NCBI RefSeq assembly: GCF_004364345.1 | Contig: NZ_SOCA01000009.1 | Location: forward strand, 124,001-188,000 | Length of the DNA: 64,000 bases | Direction: 5' to 3' | Origin: Prosthecobacter fusiformis | GTDB lineage: Bacteria; Verrucomicrobiota; Verrucomicrobiia; Verrucomicrobiales; Verrucomicrobiaceae | Shown here: positions 36,921 through 45,941 of the stretch, in pieces | Position numbering within the stretch: position 1 is the stretch's first letter | Layout: each line of letters opens with the position of its first letter | The notes under the pieces: generated by a model | What the model saw: the letters and a program-made list of their open reading frames with translations, nothing else | Told to the model about the DNA's origin: nothing | The model's database searches: none | Position numbers and translations under genes: made by a program

Positions 36921-39878
36921 ATGAACACCATGAAATGTTATTCACTCATTCAGAAACTCAAAAAATCTTTGTCGCGCGGTGGGTCGTTGCTCCTGCTTTT
37001 CCAGCGCACCCCGGTGGCGCAGGTGCTCATGCCGGAGGTAAATTTTCTGGCTTCGGCGGCGGCAATGGACACAGCGAAGATCGTCATTACCAGTGTGATC
37101 GGACTGGGAGCGTACGACAGTGTCGCTGGTGCAACTACGGTGAGCCAGGTGGCACCGGCAGCCGGTTCCACAACGGTGCCTGTGACATCGGGCACCAATC
37201 TGGGAAGTGTCTTCCAGATCATAGGAGGAGGTGGGCACACGCCTCAGTCCTGGTCGGTCTCCAGCGGCACATTGCCGAGCGGCCTGACGCTGACCAATGC
37301 GAAGGGGAAAACCACTACTCTGACAGGAACCACGACGCAGACGGGCAATTATCCAGTGACGATCAGGGCCTGGGAAAGCACCGGCTTCAAGGGAAGATCT
37401 GCGCAAGGAGCGTTTACGGTGCAGGTTTCCGCTCCTCCATCTGCAGCCATCGTTACCCAGCCGTCGGCGACCACAATCAATAGCGGGAGTGCGGCGACGC
37501 TGACCGTGACGGCTTCAGGAGGAATACCTCTGACATATCAGTGGTACCGGGGAAACAGCGGTGTCACCGACTTTCCTGTAGGGACGAATGCTGCCTCGTA
37601 TACGACGCCTGTTTTGACAGCGACGACCAGTTATTGGGTGAAAGTGACCAATACCGTCAATCCTACTGGTGCGAACTCTAGTACGGCCACTGTGACTGTC
37701 CGGCAGCCTGCGGTGATCACGAGTGATCCGGCTCCCGTTTCCATCAATAGCGGACAAAGCATCGTGCTGACTGTCACAGCTACCGGGGATGATCCGCTGA
37801 GCTATCAATGGTATGAAGGAGCCAGCGGGGTGATAACAACGCCTGTGGGAGAAAATTCGGCTTCATTCACCACGCCGGTGCTGATCTACACGACGAGCTA
37901 CTGGGTGAAGGTGAGCAATATCGCGAATCCTACTGGAATGAATTCTACGGAGGCCACAGTAACGGTCGTGCCACCGGCCATGCCTGTTATATTTACTCCT
38001 TCTCAGTTGGCTACCGGCAGGACTGGGATCTCGTACCGTGTGGCACTGGGGGCAGTGGGGGGGACGGGACCCTATGCTTGGTCACTCAGCAGTGGTACGC
38101 TGCCTGAGGGTCTAGAGCTGGACAGCACAGGGGTCATTTCCGGGACGCCGACGGTGGTGGGGACAAGTGCATTCACGGTGGAGGTGACGGACTTCAATGG
38201 GGATAAGGATACAGAAGCCTACAGTGTGACAATGAGTGACCTAGCCATCTCGACGACCATGTTGCCTACGGCTGTGAAGGGTGTGGCGTATTCTTATCCT
38301 CTGTCAGGTTATGGCGGCATGCCTGCATATTCATGGAAAGTGATTGGAGGCAGTCTGCCAGGGGGGATGAGCTTTTCAGATACGGGAATGCTTTCCGGAG
38401 TTCCTGCGACTGTTGGGAATGCGCCTCTGACGGTTCGTCTCACGGATGGTAGCGGTTTTTCTGTCACCCAGCAGCTGACAGTGCCCGTTTCGGCTACTTT
38501 TTTGGTACCTGTCATTCAGCCGTTCAGCTTTGAGCCAGTTACTATTGGGACCGATTTTAGCTATACGGTTTCGGCATTAAATTATCCGAAGACTTTTGTT
38601 ATGACCGGCCTCCCGAAAGGGTTGAAATTTGTGGCAGCGACGGGAGTGATTAGCGGTCTGCCAGACGTGTCAGGGGTTTTTAATGTGCAGATTCGTGCTA
38701 GCAACACCGGGGGAACGAGCAGCACAGTGACAGTGCCTTTGACTGTGAATGCGCTGAAGGATAACTTGGTCGGTAGCTTTGGTGGATTGGTGGCGCGCGA
38801 TCCTGTGAACCGGGGCCTGGGGGGCGTCTTGACCGTCACGACGACCTCGATTGGTAGTTATACGGTCAAGCTAGTTGGAGCACTGGGTATCAAGGCAGCC
38901 TCCACGAGTTATTCAGCCAAGGGCCGGTTGGTAGCTGCTGCCCCGCAGTTGAAAGTGCCCTTAGGAGGATATGAGTTGGCTTTAACCATCGATCCCGATA
39001 CCGGGCTGATGGCAGGCACGCTTGGCAGTGTGAAAGTTAGCGGCTGGCGCTCTGCTTGGAATGCGAGGACCCATCCTGCGGATACACTGCTGGGCTATTA
39101 TAGTCTGGCGTTGGACCTGAAGGATGCTTGGGATGTGGGTGTGGATACGGTTCCTCAAGGCAGCGGCTTTGCCACATTCACCGTCAGTTCTGCGGGAAGT
39201 CTGAAAGTGGTTGGGAAGACTTCAGATGGCCAGACGATCACAGGTGCCAGTTTCCTGGGATCTAAAGGAGAGTTTTGGATCTATACAGCTTTGTACAAAA
39301 ATTTAGGCAGCATTCAGGGGGAGCTGGCCGTGCATGAGGATGAGGGGGGAATCGCTGCCTTCAATACTATCCGGGGAACTGTGTCCTGGTTTAAACCGGG
39401 AACGGTGACGCTGACCTATCCTGCGACCTTTGGACCGGTCAATTTAAAGGCAGAAGGGGGTTATCTGGCACTAGCGAGCAAAGCAAATATCCTGGGGTTG
39501 CCGGATGCGGGAAGCGTGCGACTGAGCTTCACGGATGGCGGGCTGGCAGCCTCGGACAAGGATCCGGACATGAGCTTCACCTATACTGCGGATCACAAAA
39601 CCGTATTGTTAACTGATGCGGTGAATAATCCTGGAAAGGTGACTCTCAAAATCAATGCTGCTACGGGAGCCGTGCTGGGCAACTTTACCCTGGTGGAAGC
39701 CACACCACCTCTGACGCGGGCAAAAGTGCCTTTTGTAGGGCAGGTGGTGAGAATGAGTGATGGCGGTGTGAAGGCTGCAGGTTACTTCCTACTGCATCAG
39801 ATTCCGGTCTCAGGCCAGACGGCGGCGAAGGCACCCGTCCTTTCGGGTGGTTTCAAACTTCAGCAGCCTGTTCCTTAA
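36921..39878 (+). CDS. Large Ig-like repeat protein with candidate N-terminal flavinylation motif
   Basis: From ATG 36921 the protein has 985 residues. The N-terminus (LLLLFQRTPVAQVL, about 23-36) is hydrophobic but not a classical cleavable signal. It precedes LGAYDSVAGATTVSQV (Asp66 to Thr72), which resembles the ApbE FMN-attachment consensus D-x-x-[ST]-G-A-T except that Ala replaces the Ser/Thr. Two tandem Ig-like repeats (SYWVKVTN at each end) at about 170-350 and several putative-Ig/He_PIG domains (GTLPEGLELDSTGVISGTP type) follow; the C-terminal ~370 residues are a beta-rich region seen in large Verrucomicrobiota surface proteins. It is the last gene of the operon, 22 bases after DUF4266. 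Upstream start codons are possible; 36930 is an alternative. Confidence 0.8.
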   Translation: MNTMKCYSLIQKLKKSLSRGGSLLLLFQRTPVAQVLMPEVNFLASAAAMDTAKIVITSVIGLGAYDSVAGATTVSQVAPAAGSTTVPVTSGTNLGSVFQIIGGGGHTPQSWSVSSGTLPSGLTLTNAKGKTTTLTGTTTQTGNYPVTIRAWESTGFKGRSAQGAFTVQVSAPPSAAIVTQPSATTINSGSAATLTVTASGGIPLTYQWYRGNSGVTDFPVGTNAASYTTPVLTATTSYWVKVTNTVNPTGANSSTATVTVRQPAVITSDPAPVSINSGQSIVLTVTATGDDPLSYQWYEGASGVITTPVGENSASFTTPVLIYTTSYWVKVSNIANPTGMNSTEATVTVVPPAMPVIFTPSQLATGRTGISYRVALGAVGGTGPYAWSLSSGTLPEGLELDSTGVISGTPTVVGTSAFTVEVTDFNGDKDTEAYSVTMSDLAISTTMLPTAVKGVAYSYPLSGYGGMPAYSWKVIGGSLPGGMSFSDTGMLSGVPATVGNAPLTVRLTDGSGFSVTQQLTVPVSATFLVPVIQPFSFEPVTIGTDFSYTVSALNYPKTFVMTGLPKGLKFVAATGVISGLPDVSGVFNVQIRASNTGGTSSTVTVPLTVNALKDNLVGSFGGLVARDPVNRGLGGVLTVTTTSIGSYTVKLVGALGIKAASTSYSAKGRLVAAAPQLKVPLGGYELALTIDPDTGLMAGTLGSVKVSGWRSAWNARTHPADTLLGYYSLALDLKDAWDVGVDTVPQGSGFATFTVSSAGSLKVVGKTSDGQTITGASFLGSKGEFWIYTALYKNLGSIQGELAVHEDEGGIAAFNTIRGTVSWFKPGTVTLTYPATFGPVNLKAEGGYLALASKANILGLPDAGSVRLSFTDGGLAASDKDPDMSFTYTADHKTVLLTDAVNNPGKVTLKINAATGAVLGNFTLVEATPPLTRAKVPFVGQVVRMSDGGVKAAGYFLLHQIPVSGQTAAKAPVLSGGFKLQQPVP

Positions 39879-39899
39879 TTTTCCATGGACCAGGCTATG

Positions 39900-39932
39900 A
39901 GGCCTGTCTTTGCATTCAGCAAAGGCAGGCCT
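39900..39932 (+). terminator. Hairpin after the Ig-like protein gene
   Basis: A 14-base stem (aggcctgtctttgc / gcaaaggcaggcct, one G-T wobble) encloses a 5-base loop. It lies 21 bases after the operon's last stop. There is no T-run, so it may act as a processing or Rho-assisted end. Confidence 0.6.
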
Positions 39933-40056
39933 GCCCCGAATTAAGGCACGTGCTGTGCTGTAAAGAAGGGTGGCGGGAGGGGGTTCTCGCCCCCAGGGAG
40001 CGGCGGTGCAATAAACGGGCGGACTGGATTTGAAGCTGAATTTTTCTGTTATTTCT

Positions 40057-40629
40057 ATGAACTCGTATTTATTACTTTTAATTAACCTTTTGTTAGGTGC
40101 CACCCTGGTGCAGGCGGATCAAAAAGTGCTGTGGTCAGGAACCGGGGACATAACTTTTTCCGGTACTTCCACCCTTCATGACTGGGCGGGCAAAGTGGCG
40201 GCCAGCCCTTTTTCGGCCACAGTGGTTTATGACGAATCTGGTCGGCCCCAAAGGATCCAGGCGAAGGTTTCAGTGGAAGCTGGCAAGATGGACACGGCCG
40301 AGCCAAAACGGGATGAAAACATGAAGCAGGCACTGAATGTCCCGATTTACCCGCTGATCCAGGCCAGCCTGGATGCTCCGGCAGAGAAAATTGCTGCGGA
40401 TGGCAAAACGCCCACCCGTCTGCCGATGACCCTGATGCTACTAGGGAAGTCCCACAAAATCGTAGCGGAGATCAGTGATTGGAAACTGTCTGCCAAGAAA
40501 GCGACCTTTGATCTGGACTTCGACGTATCCATGAAGGCTAGCGGGATCAGTGTCCCGCCGGTGCTGATATTCATCCGCGTAGGCGATGCCGTGAAGGTGC
40601 ATGCCTCTGTGACCCTCACACAAAACTGA
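40057..40629 (+). CDS. YceI-family exported lipid-binding protein
   Basis: The product (190 residues from ATG 40057) has a signal peptide (MNSYLLLLINLLLGATLVQA) and the YceI lipocalin-like pattern: FSGTSTLHDWAGKVAASPF, the AGKMDTAEPKRDENMKQALNV segment, then LMLLGKSHKIVAEISDW. YceI proteins bind long-chain isoprenoid or amphiphilic lipids in the periplasm. It ends five bases before the polyketide synthase gene, so it may carry the phenolic lipid made by the following enzymes. A TTG at 40030 is a less likely start. Confidence 0.82.
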   Translation: MNSYLLLLINLLLGATLVQADQKVLWSGTGDITFSGTSTLHDWAGKVAASPFSATVVYDESGRPQRIQAKVSVEAGKMDTAEPKRDENMKQALNVPIYPLIQASLDAPAEKIAADGKTPTRLPMTLMLLGKSHKIVAEISDWKLSAKKATFDLDFDVSMKASGISVPPVLIFIRVGDAVKVHASVTLTQN

Positions 40630-40634
40630 TCCCC

Positions 40635-41783
40635 ATGTCTTCTTACATTCATCACATCGCCACGGCCACGCCACCCTATGCCTACAGCCAAGCTTATACG
40701 CGTGACCGGCTCAAGGAATGGACGCAGAATCCGAAGACGAAGCGACTGATCCAGGCGATCTATAACCGGAGTGGCATTGAGACGCGGCATAGTGTGACGG
40801 GTGACTTCATCGCCGGGGCGGATGCAACGTTATTCAGGTCTGATGCGGAGGGCAGGCTTATTCCTCCAGGCACTGCGGAGCGAAACCGTGTTTATGCACA
40901 CAGTGCGCGTGAGCTTTCGGTGGAGGTGGCGAAACGCGCGATTGCGGATGCGCCGGGTTTTGCCAAAGAAGACATTACCCACATCATTTATACATCCTGC
41001 ACGGGTTTTGCTAATCCTGGACCGGACTACCATGTCATCCGTGAGCTGGGTTTGAGAGGGAATATTCAGCGTTACACGCTCGGGTTCATGGGCTGTTATG
41101 CGGCGTTTCCGGCATTGAGGATGGCGGCGCAGTTTTGTGAAGCGGATGCGGATGCTGTGGTGCTGGTGATCTGCCTGGAACTGTGCACGCTGCACATGCA
41201 GGTCAATGACCAGCCGGACAGCATCCTGGCCAATTCTCTTTTTGCGGATGGTGCGGCGGCGGCCATTGTGAGCGCTCGGGAGCCAACGGTGAAGAAACCG
41301 GCGTATCGTCTGCGCGGTTTTGAATCAGCACTGTTGCCGTCGAGCGAGGCGGACATGGCCTGGGAGATCGGCAATGAAGGCTTTAATATTGTGCTCTCCA
41401 GCTATGTGCCGGACATCATCGGCCAGAATATCCGTCAGCTTCTGAAGGGTATCCTGACACGCAAGGGGACCTCCCCGGAGGAGATGAACGAGTGGGCGGT
41501 ACATCCGGGCGGCAGGTCCATTTTAGACAAGGTGCAGGAAAGCCTGGCGCTGCCAGCGGATACGCTGGAGGCTTCCAGAACGATTTTGAGAGACTATGGG
41601 AACATGAGCAGTGCGACCATTCTGTTTGTGTTGAAGGAGATGCTGGACACGGCGGATACGGATCATGCGAATCTATGTGCCATGGCCTTTGGGCCTGGTC
41701 TCACGGTGGAAACGGCGCTGCTGGAGCGGCTGGGCAGTACGGCGATGAGCACGCATGCTTTGGCTGAAAACTTGAAGGTCTGA
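40635..41783 (+). CDS. Type III polyketide synthase (phenolic lipid/alkylresorcinol type)
   Basis: The 382-residue chalcone-synthase-family enzyme has the Cys-His-Asn triad: Cys154 in GFMGCYAAFPAL, His290 in AVHPGG and Asn323 in YGNMSSATI. It condenses a fatty-acyl or other starter with malonyl-CoA units and cyclises the chain; the context with a methyltransferase/monooxygenase suggests alkylresorcinol or alkylpyrone lipids. No acyl-carrier gene is next to it. Starter preference cannot be read from the sequence. Confidence 0.92.
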   Translation: MSSYIHHIATATPPYAYSQAYTRDRLKEWTQNPKTKRLIQAIYNRSGIETRHSVTGDFIAGADATLFRSDAEGRLIPPGTAERNRVYAHSARELSVEVAKRAIADAPGFAKEDITHIIYTSCTGFANPGPDYHVIRELGLRGNIQRYTLGFMGCYAAFPALRMAAQFCEADADAVVLVICLELCTLHMQVNDQPDSILANSLFADGAAAAIVSAREPTVKKPAYRLRGFESALLPSSEADMAWEIGNEGFNIVLSSYVPDIIGQNIRQLLKGILTRKGTSPEEMNEWAVHPGGRSILDKVQESLALPADTLEASRTILRDYGNMSSATILFVLKEMLDTADTDHANLCAMAFGPGLTVETALLERLGSTAMSTHALAENLKV

Positions 41784-41785
41784 CC

Positions 41786-43840
41786 ATGGCTTCAACGACA
41801 ATGATGTACACGCCAGCTCAGCGCTGGGTGGCACTGGCTTATGGGCTGGTGAGCCATACGCTTTTTTTAGCGGCAGTGGGTGTGATGTTTGTCAGCCTTT
41901 ATGAGGGACTGCATCTGAGCCTGCTGCATCTGCATGGCTGGGCGGCGGCGGTAGGGGACGTCATTTTGGTCCTGCAGTTTGGGCTTGGGCATTCGCTGCT
42001 GCTTTCCGACCAGGGCCGCCGATGGCTAGCGAGAATGGCTCCGCTGGGACTTGGGCGGGAGCTTTCGACAACGGTTTTTGCGGGGTTGGCCTCCTTGCAG
42101 TTGCTGATTACTTTTTTGTTATGGTCATCTTCGAAGGTGTTGTGGGCGGCGCCTGAGGGGTGGGTTAAAGGTGGGTTAAGCGTGCTTTACGGTATTTCTT
42201 GGCTGCTACTGGCGAAGTCCATGAGTGATGCGGGACTGGATGTGCAGGTGGGCAGCATTGGCTGGCATTCCGTGTGGCGGGGGCATGCGCCCGTATTCCG
42301 GCCGTTTGCACGCACGGGCCTGTTCAGATACAGCCGTCAGCCGATTTATTCCTCTTTCACGCTGATCCTCTGGACGGCCCCGGTGTGGACGCCGGATCAT
42401 CTGCTTATCGCAATGCTGTGGACGTTGTACTGTGTGGGAGCACCCGTGTGGAAGGAGAAACGCTATCTGCGCTTTTATGGTCAGGCGTATGCTCGCTACC
42501 AGGCCGTGGTCCCGTATTGGTTCCCAGGCCGCAAGGGCCGCGATATGAGTTTTCCGACTGAGCCTTCTATTCCTGCGGTTCACGATGCCGAGGTCATTGT
42601 GATCGGTGGTGGTCCCGTGGGTATGGCCTTAGCCTGCTTGCTAGGAGGTCGTGGGGTGCGCGTGCTGGTGGTGGAAAAACGTGGAGCACTGCCTTCACAT
42701 TCGCAGGCCATCGGCATCACACCGCCGACTTTGGCCATCTTGTCCGAGCTAGGGCTGGATGAAGCGTTTATAGGGCAGGGCCTGCCTATTCATGACTGCC
42801 ATGTACACGGTGAAAGCGGGGCTTTGGGCATTGCTTCATTCCGGCAGATCCCGGGGCAGTATCCATTCATCCTTTCGCTGCCGCAGCAGATCAGCATGCG
42901 GCTGCTGGCGGATAAGCTGGCCCTGTATCCATCGGTTAAAATGCTGCGTGGGGTGGAAGTGGTTTCGGTAGAGCAGACCGGAGATGCCGTGACTGTGGGA
43001 CTGAAGGATGAAGCAGGCGTGATCACTATCCGCAGCGCGGCTTATGCGGTAGGATGCGACGGGCACCGGAGCCGGGTGCGGGATCTGCTGCGGATGCGTT
43101 CCCGACGGTATGACTACGGGCATCATTTCGTGATGGGTGATTTCCAGGACCGAACGGCGCTGGGAGGGGAAGCGCATCTTTTTTTTACCGCACAGGGGGC
43201 CGTGGAGAGCTTTCCTCTGCCGGGAGGATTGCGGCGGTGGATCGTGCAGACAAAACAGCCGGAGGCGGAGCCACCTGCGGGTTTTATCAGTGAGGTCGTC
43301 CGTATGCGTTCAGGACACATCATTGCGCCGGAGGATCAGGTGAACCAGAGCGCCTTTTCCCCCTGGCGGCTGGACTGTGAGCAGCTCTATGATGGACGTG
43401 TTATTTTATGTGGTGATGCGGCGCATGTGATGAGCCCCATCGGTGGTCAGGGAATGAACACGGGGTTTGCCGATGCGGAGTTTGCGGCGTTGATGCTGCA
43501 TGCCATTCTGCGGCAGGGCCAGCAGGCGGGTCCCTGGTTGGCGGAGTATGACCGCTGCCGACGCAAGGCATCCAACACTGCGGCTACGCGGGCCGCGCTG
43601 GGCATGGGCCTGGGTACATGGCGTGGCAAAGGGATGTCGTGGCTGCGGGACAGGCTGCTGCGGCACCTGATTTTACGCGGGCCGATGGCGGGCATTGTGG
43701 GTCCGTGGTTTGCGATGATGACGATCCCTTTCAACCGCGCGGCGAAGTCCCGTTTCGTCGCGACGTACATGACCGGTAATTGCACAGAAAAAAGCCAGCC
43801 TGAATCCAGGCTGGCTTTTCAAGAGGAGTCTCAAGGCTGA
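41786..43840 (+). CDS. Fusion of ICMT-like membrane methyltransferase and FAD-dependent monooxygenase
   Basis: The first ~250 residues have five or six transmembrane segments and the isoprenylcysteine-carboxylmethyltransferase-like signature (GLFRYSRQPIYSSF and YGQAYARYQAVVPYWFPG). Residues ~268-684 are a UbiH/PHBH-type FAD monooxygenase with VIVIGGGPVGMALA (Gly-rich loop 274-279), the DG motif (GCDGHRSRVRDLL) and CGDAAHVMSPIGGQGMNTG. Such partners act separately as SrsB and SrsC in the Streptomyces srs pathway, methylating and hydroxylating alkylresorcinols. An in-frame ATG at 42545 marks the junction. The gene starts two bases after the synthase stop. Confidence 0.88.
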   Translation: MASTTMMYTPAQRWVALAYGLVSHTLFLAAVGVMFVSLYEGLHLSLLHLHGWAAAVGDVILVLQFGLGHSLLLSDQGRRWLARMAPLGLGRELSTTVFAGLASLQLLITFLLWSSSKVLWAAPEGWVKGGLSVLYGISWLLLAKSMSDAGLDVQVGSIGWHSVWRGHAPVFRPFARTGLFRYSRQPIYSSFTLILWTAPVWTPDHLLIAMLWTLYCVGAPVWKEKRYLRFYGQAYARYQAVVPYWFPGRKGRDMSFPTEPSIPAVHDAEVIVIGGGPVGMALACLLGGRGVRVLVVEKRGALPSHSQAIGITPPTLAILSELGLDEAFIGQGLPIHDCHVHGESGALGIASFRQIPGQYPFILSLPQQISMRLLADKLALYPSVKMLRGVEVVSVEQTGDAVTVGLKDEAGVITIRSAAYAVGCDGHRSRVRDLLRMRSRRYDYGHHFVMGDFQDRTALGGEAHLFFTAQGAVESFPLPGGLRRWIVQTKQPEAEPPAGFISEVVRMRSGHIIAPEDQVNQSAFSPWRLDCEQLYDGRVILCGDAAHVMSPIGGQGMNTGFADAEFAALMLHAILRQGQQAGPWLAEYDRCRRKASNTAATRAALGMGLGTWRGKGMSWLRDRLLRHLILRGPMAGIVGPWFAMMTIPFNRAAKSRFVATYMTGNCTEKSQPESRLAFQEESQG
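43790..43819. terminator. Bidirectional terminator overlapping the end of the fusion gene
   Basis: A perfect 13-bp stem (aaaagccagcctg / caggctggctttt) with a 4-base loop is flanked by a run of A on the left and T on the right. It ends 25 bases before aguA, for which it is a strong terminator on the minus strand. It lies inside the last 17 codons of the rightward gene. Confidence 0.85.
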
Positions 43841-43844
43841 GTGA

Positions 43845-44891
43845 TTACTTGGGCTCGTGCATAGCGATGCAGTGCAGTGCACCGCCTTCCATAACAAGAT
43901 CCTTGGAGGTGACGGAGATGATCTCGCGACCTGGGAAACATTCGGCGATCTTGTCTTCCGCAATCGCGTCCTTCTTCTTCTGGCCGAAGATGGGGACCAT
44001 GACGGCATTGTTCAGGATCATGAAGTTGGCATAGCTGGCCGGCAGGCGGCTGAGGCGCCAGTCCTTGGCTTCGATGGCGTTGGGCATTTCGATCTCGATG
44101 ATCTCTAGCTTGCTGCCATCGGCGGTGCGGACGTCGTCGAGCTGCTCGCGGATCTGCTTGAGCACTTTGAAGTTCGGGTCGGATTCCTTGGATTCCACCA
44201 TGCAGATGACGGCGTCATCGCGGACGAAACGAACGATGTCGTCGATGTGGCCGTCGGTATCGTCACCTTCGATGCCTTCTTTGAACCAGACGATGTTGCT
44301 GACGCCAAGCATGCCTTTGAGTTCTTTCTCCATCTCTGCCTTGGAGCGTGCCTTGCCGCCATTGCGGTTTGGATTCAGCAAGACGGCTTCCGTGGTCAGG
44401 AGGAGACCTTTGCCATTGGTTTCGATGGCACCGCCTTCGAGAGTGAAGTCGGAGGTGAAGCGCTGCATCTTCAGGACTTCGGCCGCCTTCTCGGGGATGG
44501 TGTTGTCGAGGTCGTAGGGGAACTTGCCGCCCCAGGCGTTGAAGTTCCAGTCGGTGATGGCGATCTCACCGGTTTCATTGTGCTTGATGAAGATGGGGCC
44601 GTGGTCGCGGCACCAAACGTCATTGGTGGTGTGATTGTAGAGGTCCACCATGTTCAGCGCGCCTTCATTGTCAGCGATGCTGAGGCGGATGCTCATGTGC
44701 ATCATCTCAGGCGCATTGATGCGCACACGCTGGTAGCGGGTGAGGTTGGCTGCGATCTCTCCAAACTTGTCCTGCAGCTTGAGATAGGTCTTCGGACAGC
44801 TCTCCTTGTTGGAGGGCCATGAAAGCCAGATTGCTTCCTGCGTTTCAAATTCGGCGGGAAGGTGGTAGTTCTGCGGGTATCCTTTACTCAT
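43845..44891 (-). CDS. aguA: Agmatine deiminase
   Basis: AguA converts agmatine to N-carbamoylputrescine, the first step from arginine-derived agmatine to putrescine. The 348-residue porphyromonas-type peptidylarginine-deiminase-fold protein has the substrate loop NDVWCRDHGPIFI, the GDDTDGHIDDIVRFV histidine region and the catalytic cysteine (Cys341) in GGALHCIAMHEPK at the C-terminus. It overlaps aguB by eight bases. Confidence 0.94.
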   Translation of the reverse strand: MSKGYPQNYHLPAEFETQEAIWLSWPSNKESCPKTYLKLQDKFGEIAANLTRYQRVRINAPEMMHMSIRLSIADNEGALNMVDLYNHTTNDVWCRDHGPIFIKHNETGEIAITDWNFNAWGGKFPYDLDNTIPEKAAEVLKMQRFTSDFTLEGGAIETNGKGLLLTTEAVLLNPNRNGGKARSKAEMEKELKGMLGVSNIVWFKEGIEGDDTDGHIDDIVRFVRDDAVICMVESKESDPNFKVLKQIREQLDDVRTADGSKLEIIEIEMPNAIEAKDWRLSRLPASYANFMILNNAVMVPIFGQKKKDAIAEDKIAECFPGREIISVTSKDLVMEGGALHCIAMHEPK

Positions 44892-45750
44892 CGAGGTAGC
44901 GTTTGGTCAGAGGGGCGTAAGTGTCAATGCGACGATCACGGAAAAAAGGCCAAATGCGACGAAAGTCTTCAACGGCTTGAAGATCGCAGGTCACAATGAC
45001 CACTTCTTCCTGTTCGACTGAACCTTTGGCGACGATTTCGCCATAAGGGTTGGCCACGAAGCTCTGGCCCCAAAATTCGGTGTCGTCCTGGAAACCGGTG
45101 CGGTTGACGGCGGCGACGAAGCAGCCATTGGCCACGGCATGGCCACGCTGGACGGTTTCCCAGGCGCAATGCTGTGCGCTGCCCAGTTCCGCCTTTTCAC
45201 TGCTGAGCCAGCCGATGGCAGTTGGGTAAAAAAGGATCTCGGCTCCAGCCAGGGCAGTCAGGCGTGCGGCCTCCGGATACCATTGGTCCCAGCAGATGAG
45301 GACGCCTATGCGGCCGAATTTGGTGTCCCAGACTTTGTAGCCCAGGTCACCGGGGGTGAAGTAAAATTTTTCTTCAAAGCCCGGGTCCTGCGGGATGTGC
45401 ATCTTCCGGTATTTGCCGAGATAGCTGCCATCGGCATCTACGACGGCGACGGTGTTGTGATACAGGCCTGGACCGCGCTTTTCAAAAAGGGGGACGATGA
45501 TGACGACACCGAGCTCTTTGGCCAGGGCCGTCATGTGCTCGGTGGTAGGCCCAGGGATGGGCTCAGCCAGATCAAAGAGGGCTGTGTCCTGGCGGGTGCA
45601 GAAATACGGGATGTCGAAAATCTCCTGAAGGCAGATGATCTGTGCGCCCTTGGCGGCGGCATCCCGGATCAGCACGTCATGGCGGGCATGGCTTTCGGCC
45701 TTGCTTGCATACGTGGTGCCTTGGATCAGGCCGAGGGTGACGGTGGACAT
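44884..45750 (-). CDS. aguB: N-carbamoylputrescine amidase
   Basis: This nitrilase-fold amidase hydrolyses N-carbamoylputrescine to putrescine. The catalytic triad is Glu43 (LQEIFDIP), Lys116 (KYRKMHIP) and Cys153 (GVLICWDQWYPEAAR); length 288 and YFCTRQ match AguB. ATG 45750 (MSTVTLGLIQ) is used because the upstream in-frame extension does not look nitrilase-like. Overlap with aguA shows a two-gene polyamine operon transcribed as aguB-aguA. Confidence 0.94.
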   Translation of the reverse strand: MSTVTLGLIQGTTYASKAESHARHDVLIRDAAAKGAQIICLQEIFDIPYFCTRQDTALFDLAEPIPGPTTEHMTALAKELGVVIIVPLFEKRGPGLYHNTVAVVDADGSYLGKYRKMHIPQDPGFEEKFYFTPGDLGYKVWDTKFGRIGVLICWDQWYPEAARLTALAGAEILFYPTAIGWLSSEKAELGSAQHCAWETVQRGHAVANGCFVAAVNRTGFQDDTEFWGQSFVANPYGEIVAKGSVEQEEVVIVTCDLQAVEDFRRIWPFFRDRRIDTYAPLTKRYLDE

Positions 45751-45941
45751 GGGGGGCGGAGGATTGAGAGATGTACGGGCGGCGCAAGTGAAGAAATGCG
45801 GCACATCTGTTCAGGTTACTCTTTTGAACCCCGACCTGTCAAAGCCCATGAGAGCAGCGCGAGGGGAGAATGCGGTTATTTAAAACTGGATAACCCGAGG
45901 TCAATCACCTAGTGTAGTCGCGCCTTATTCCCAAACGCCTT

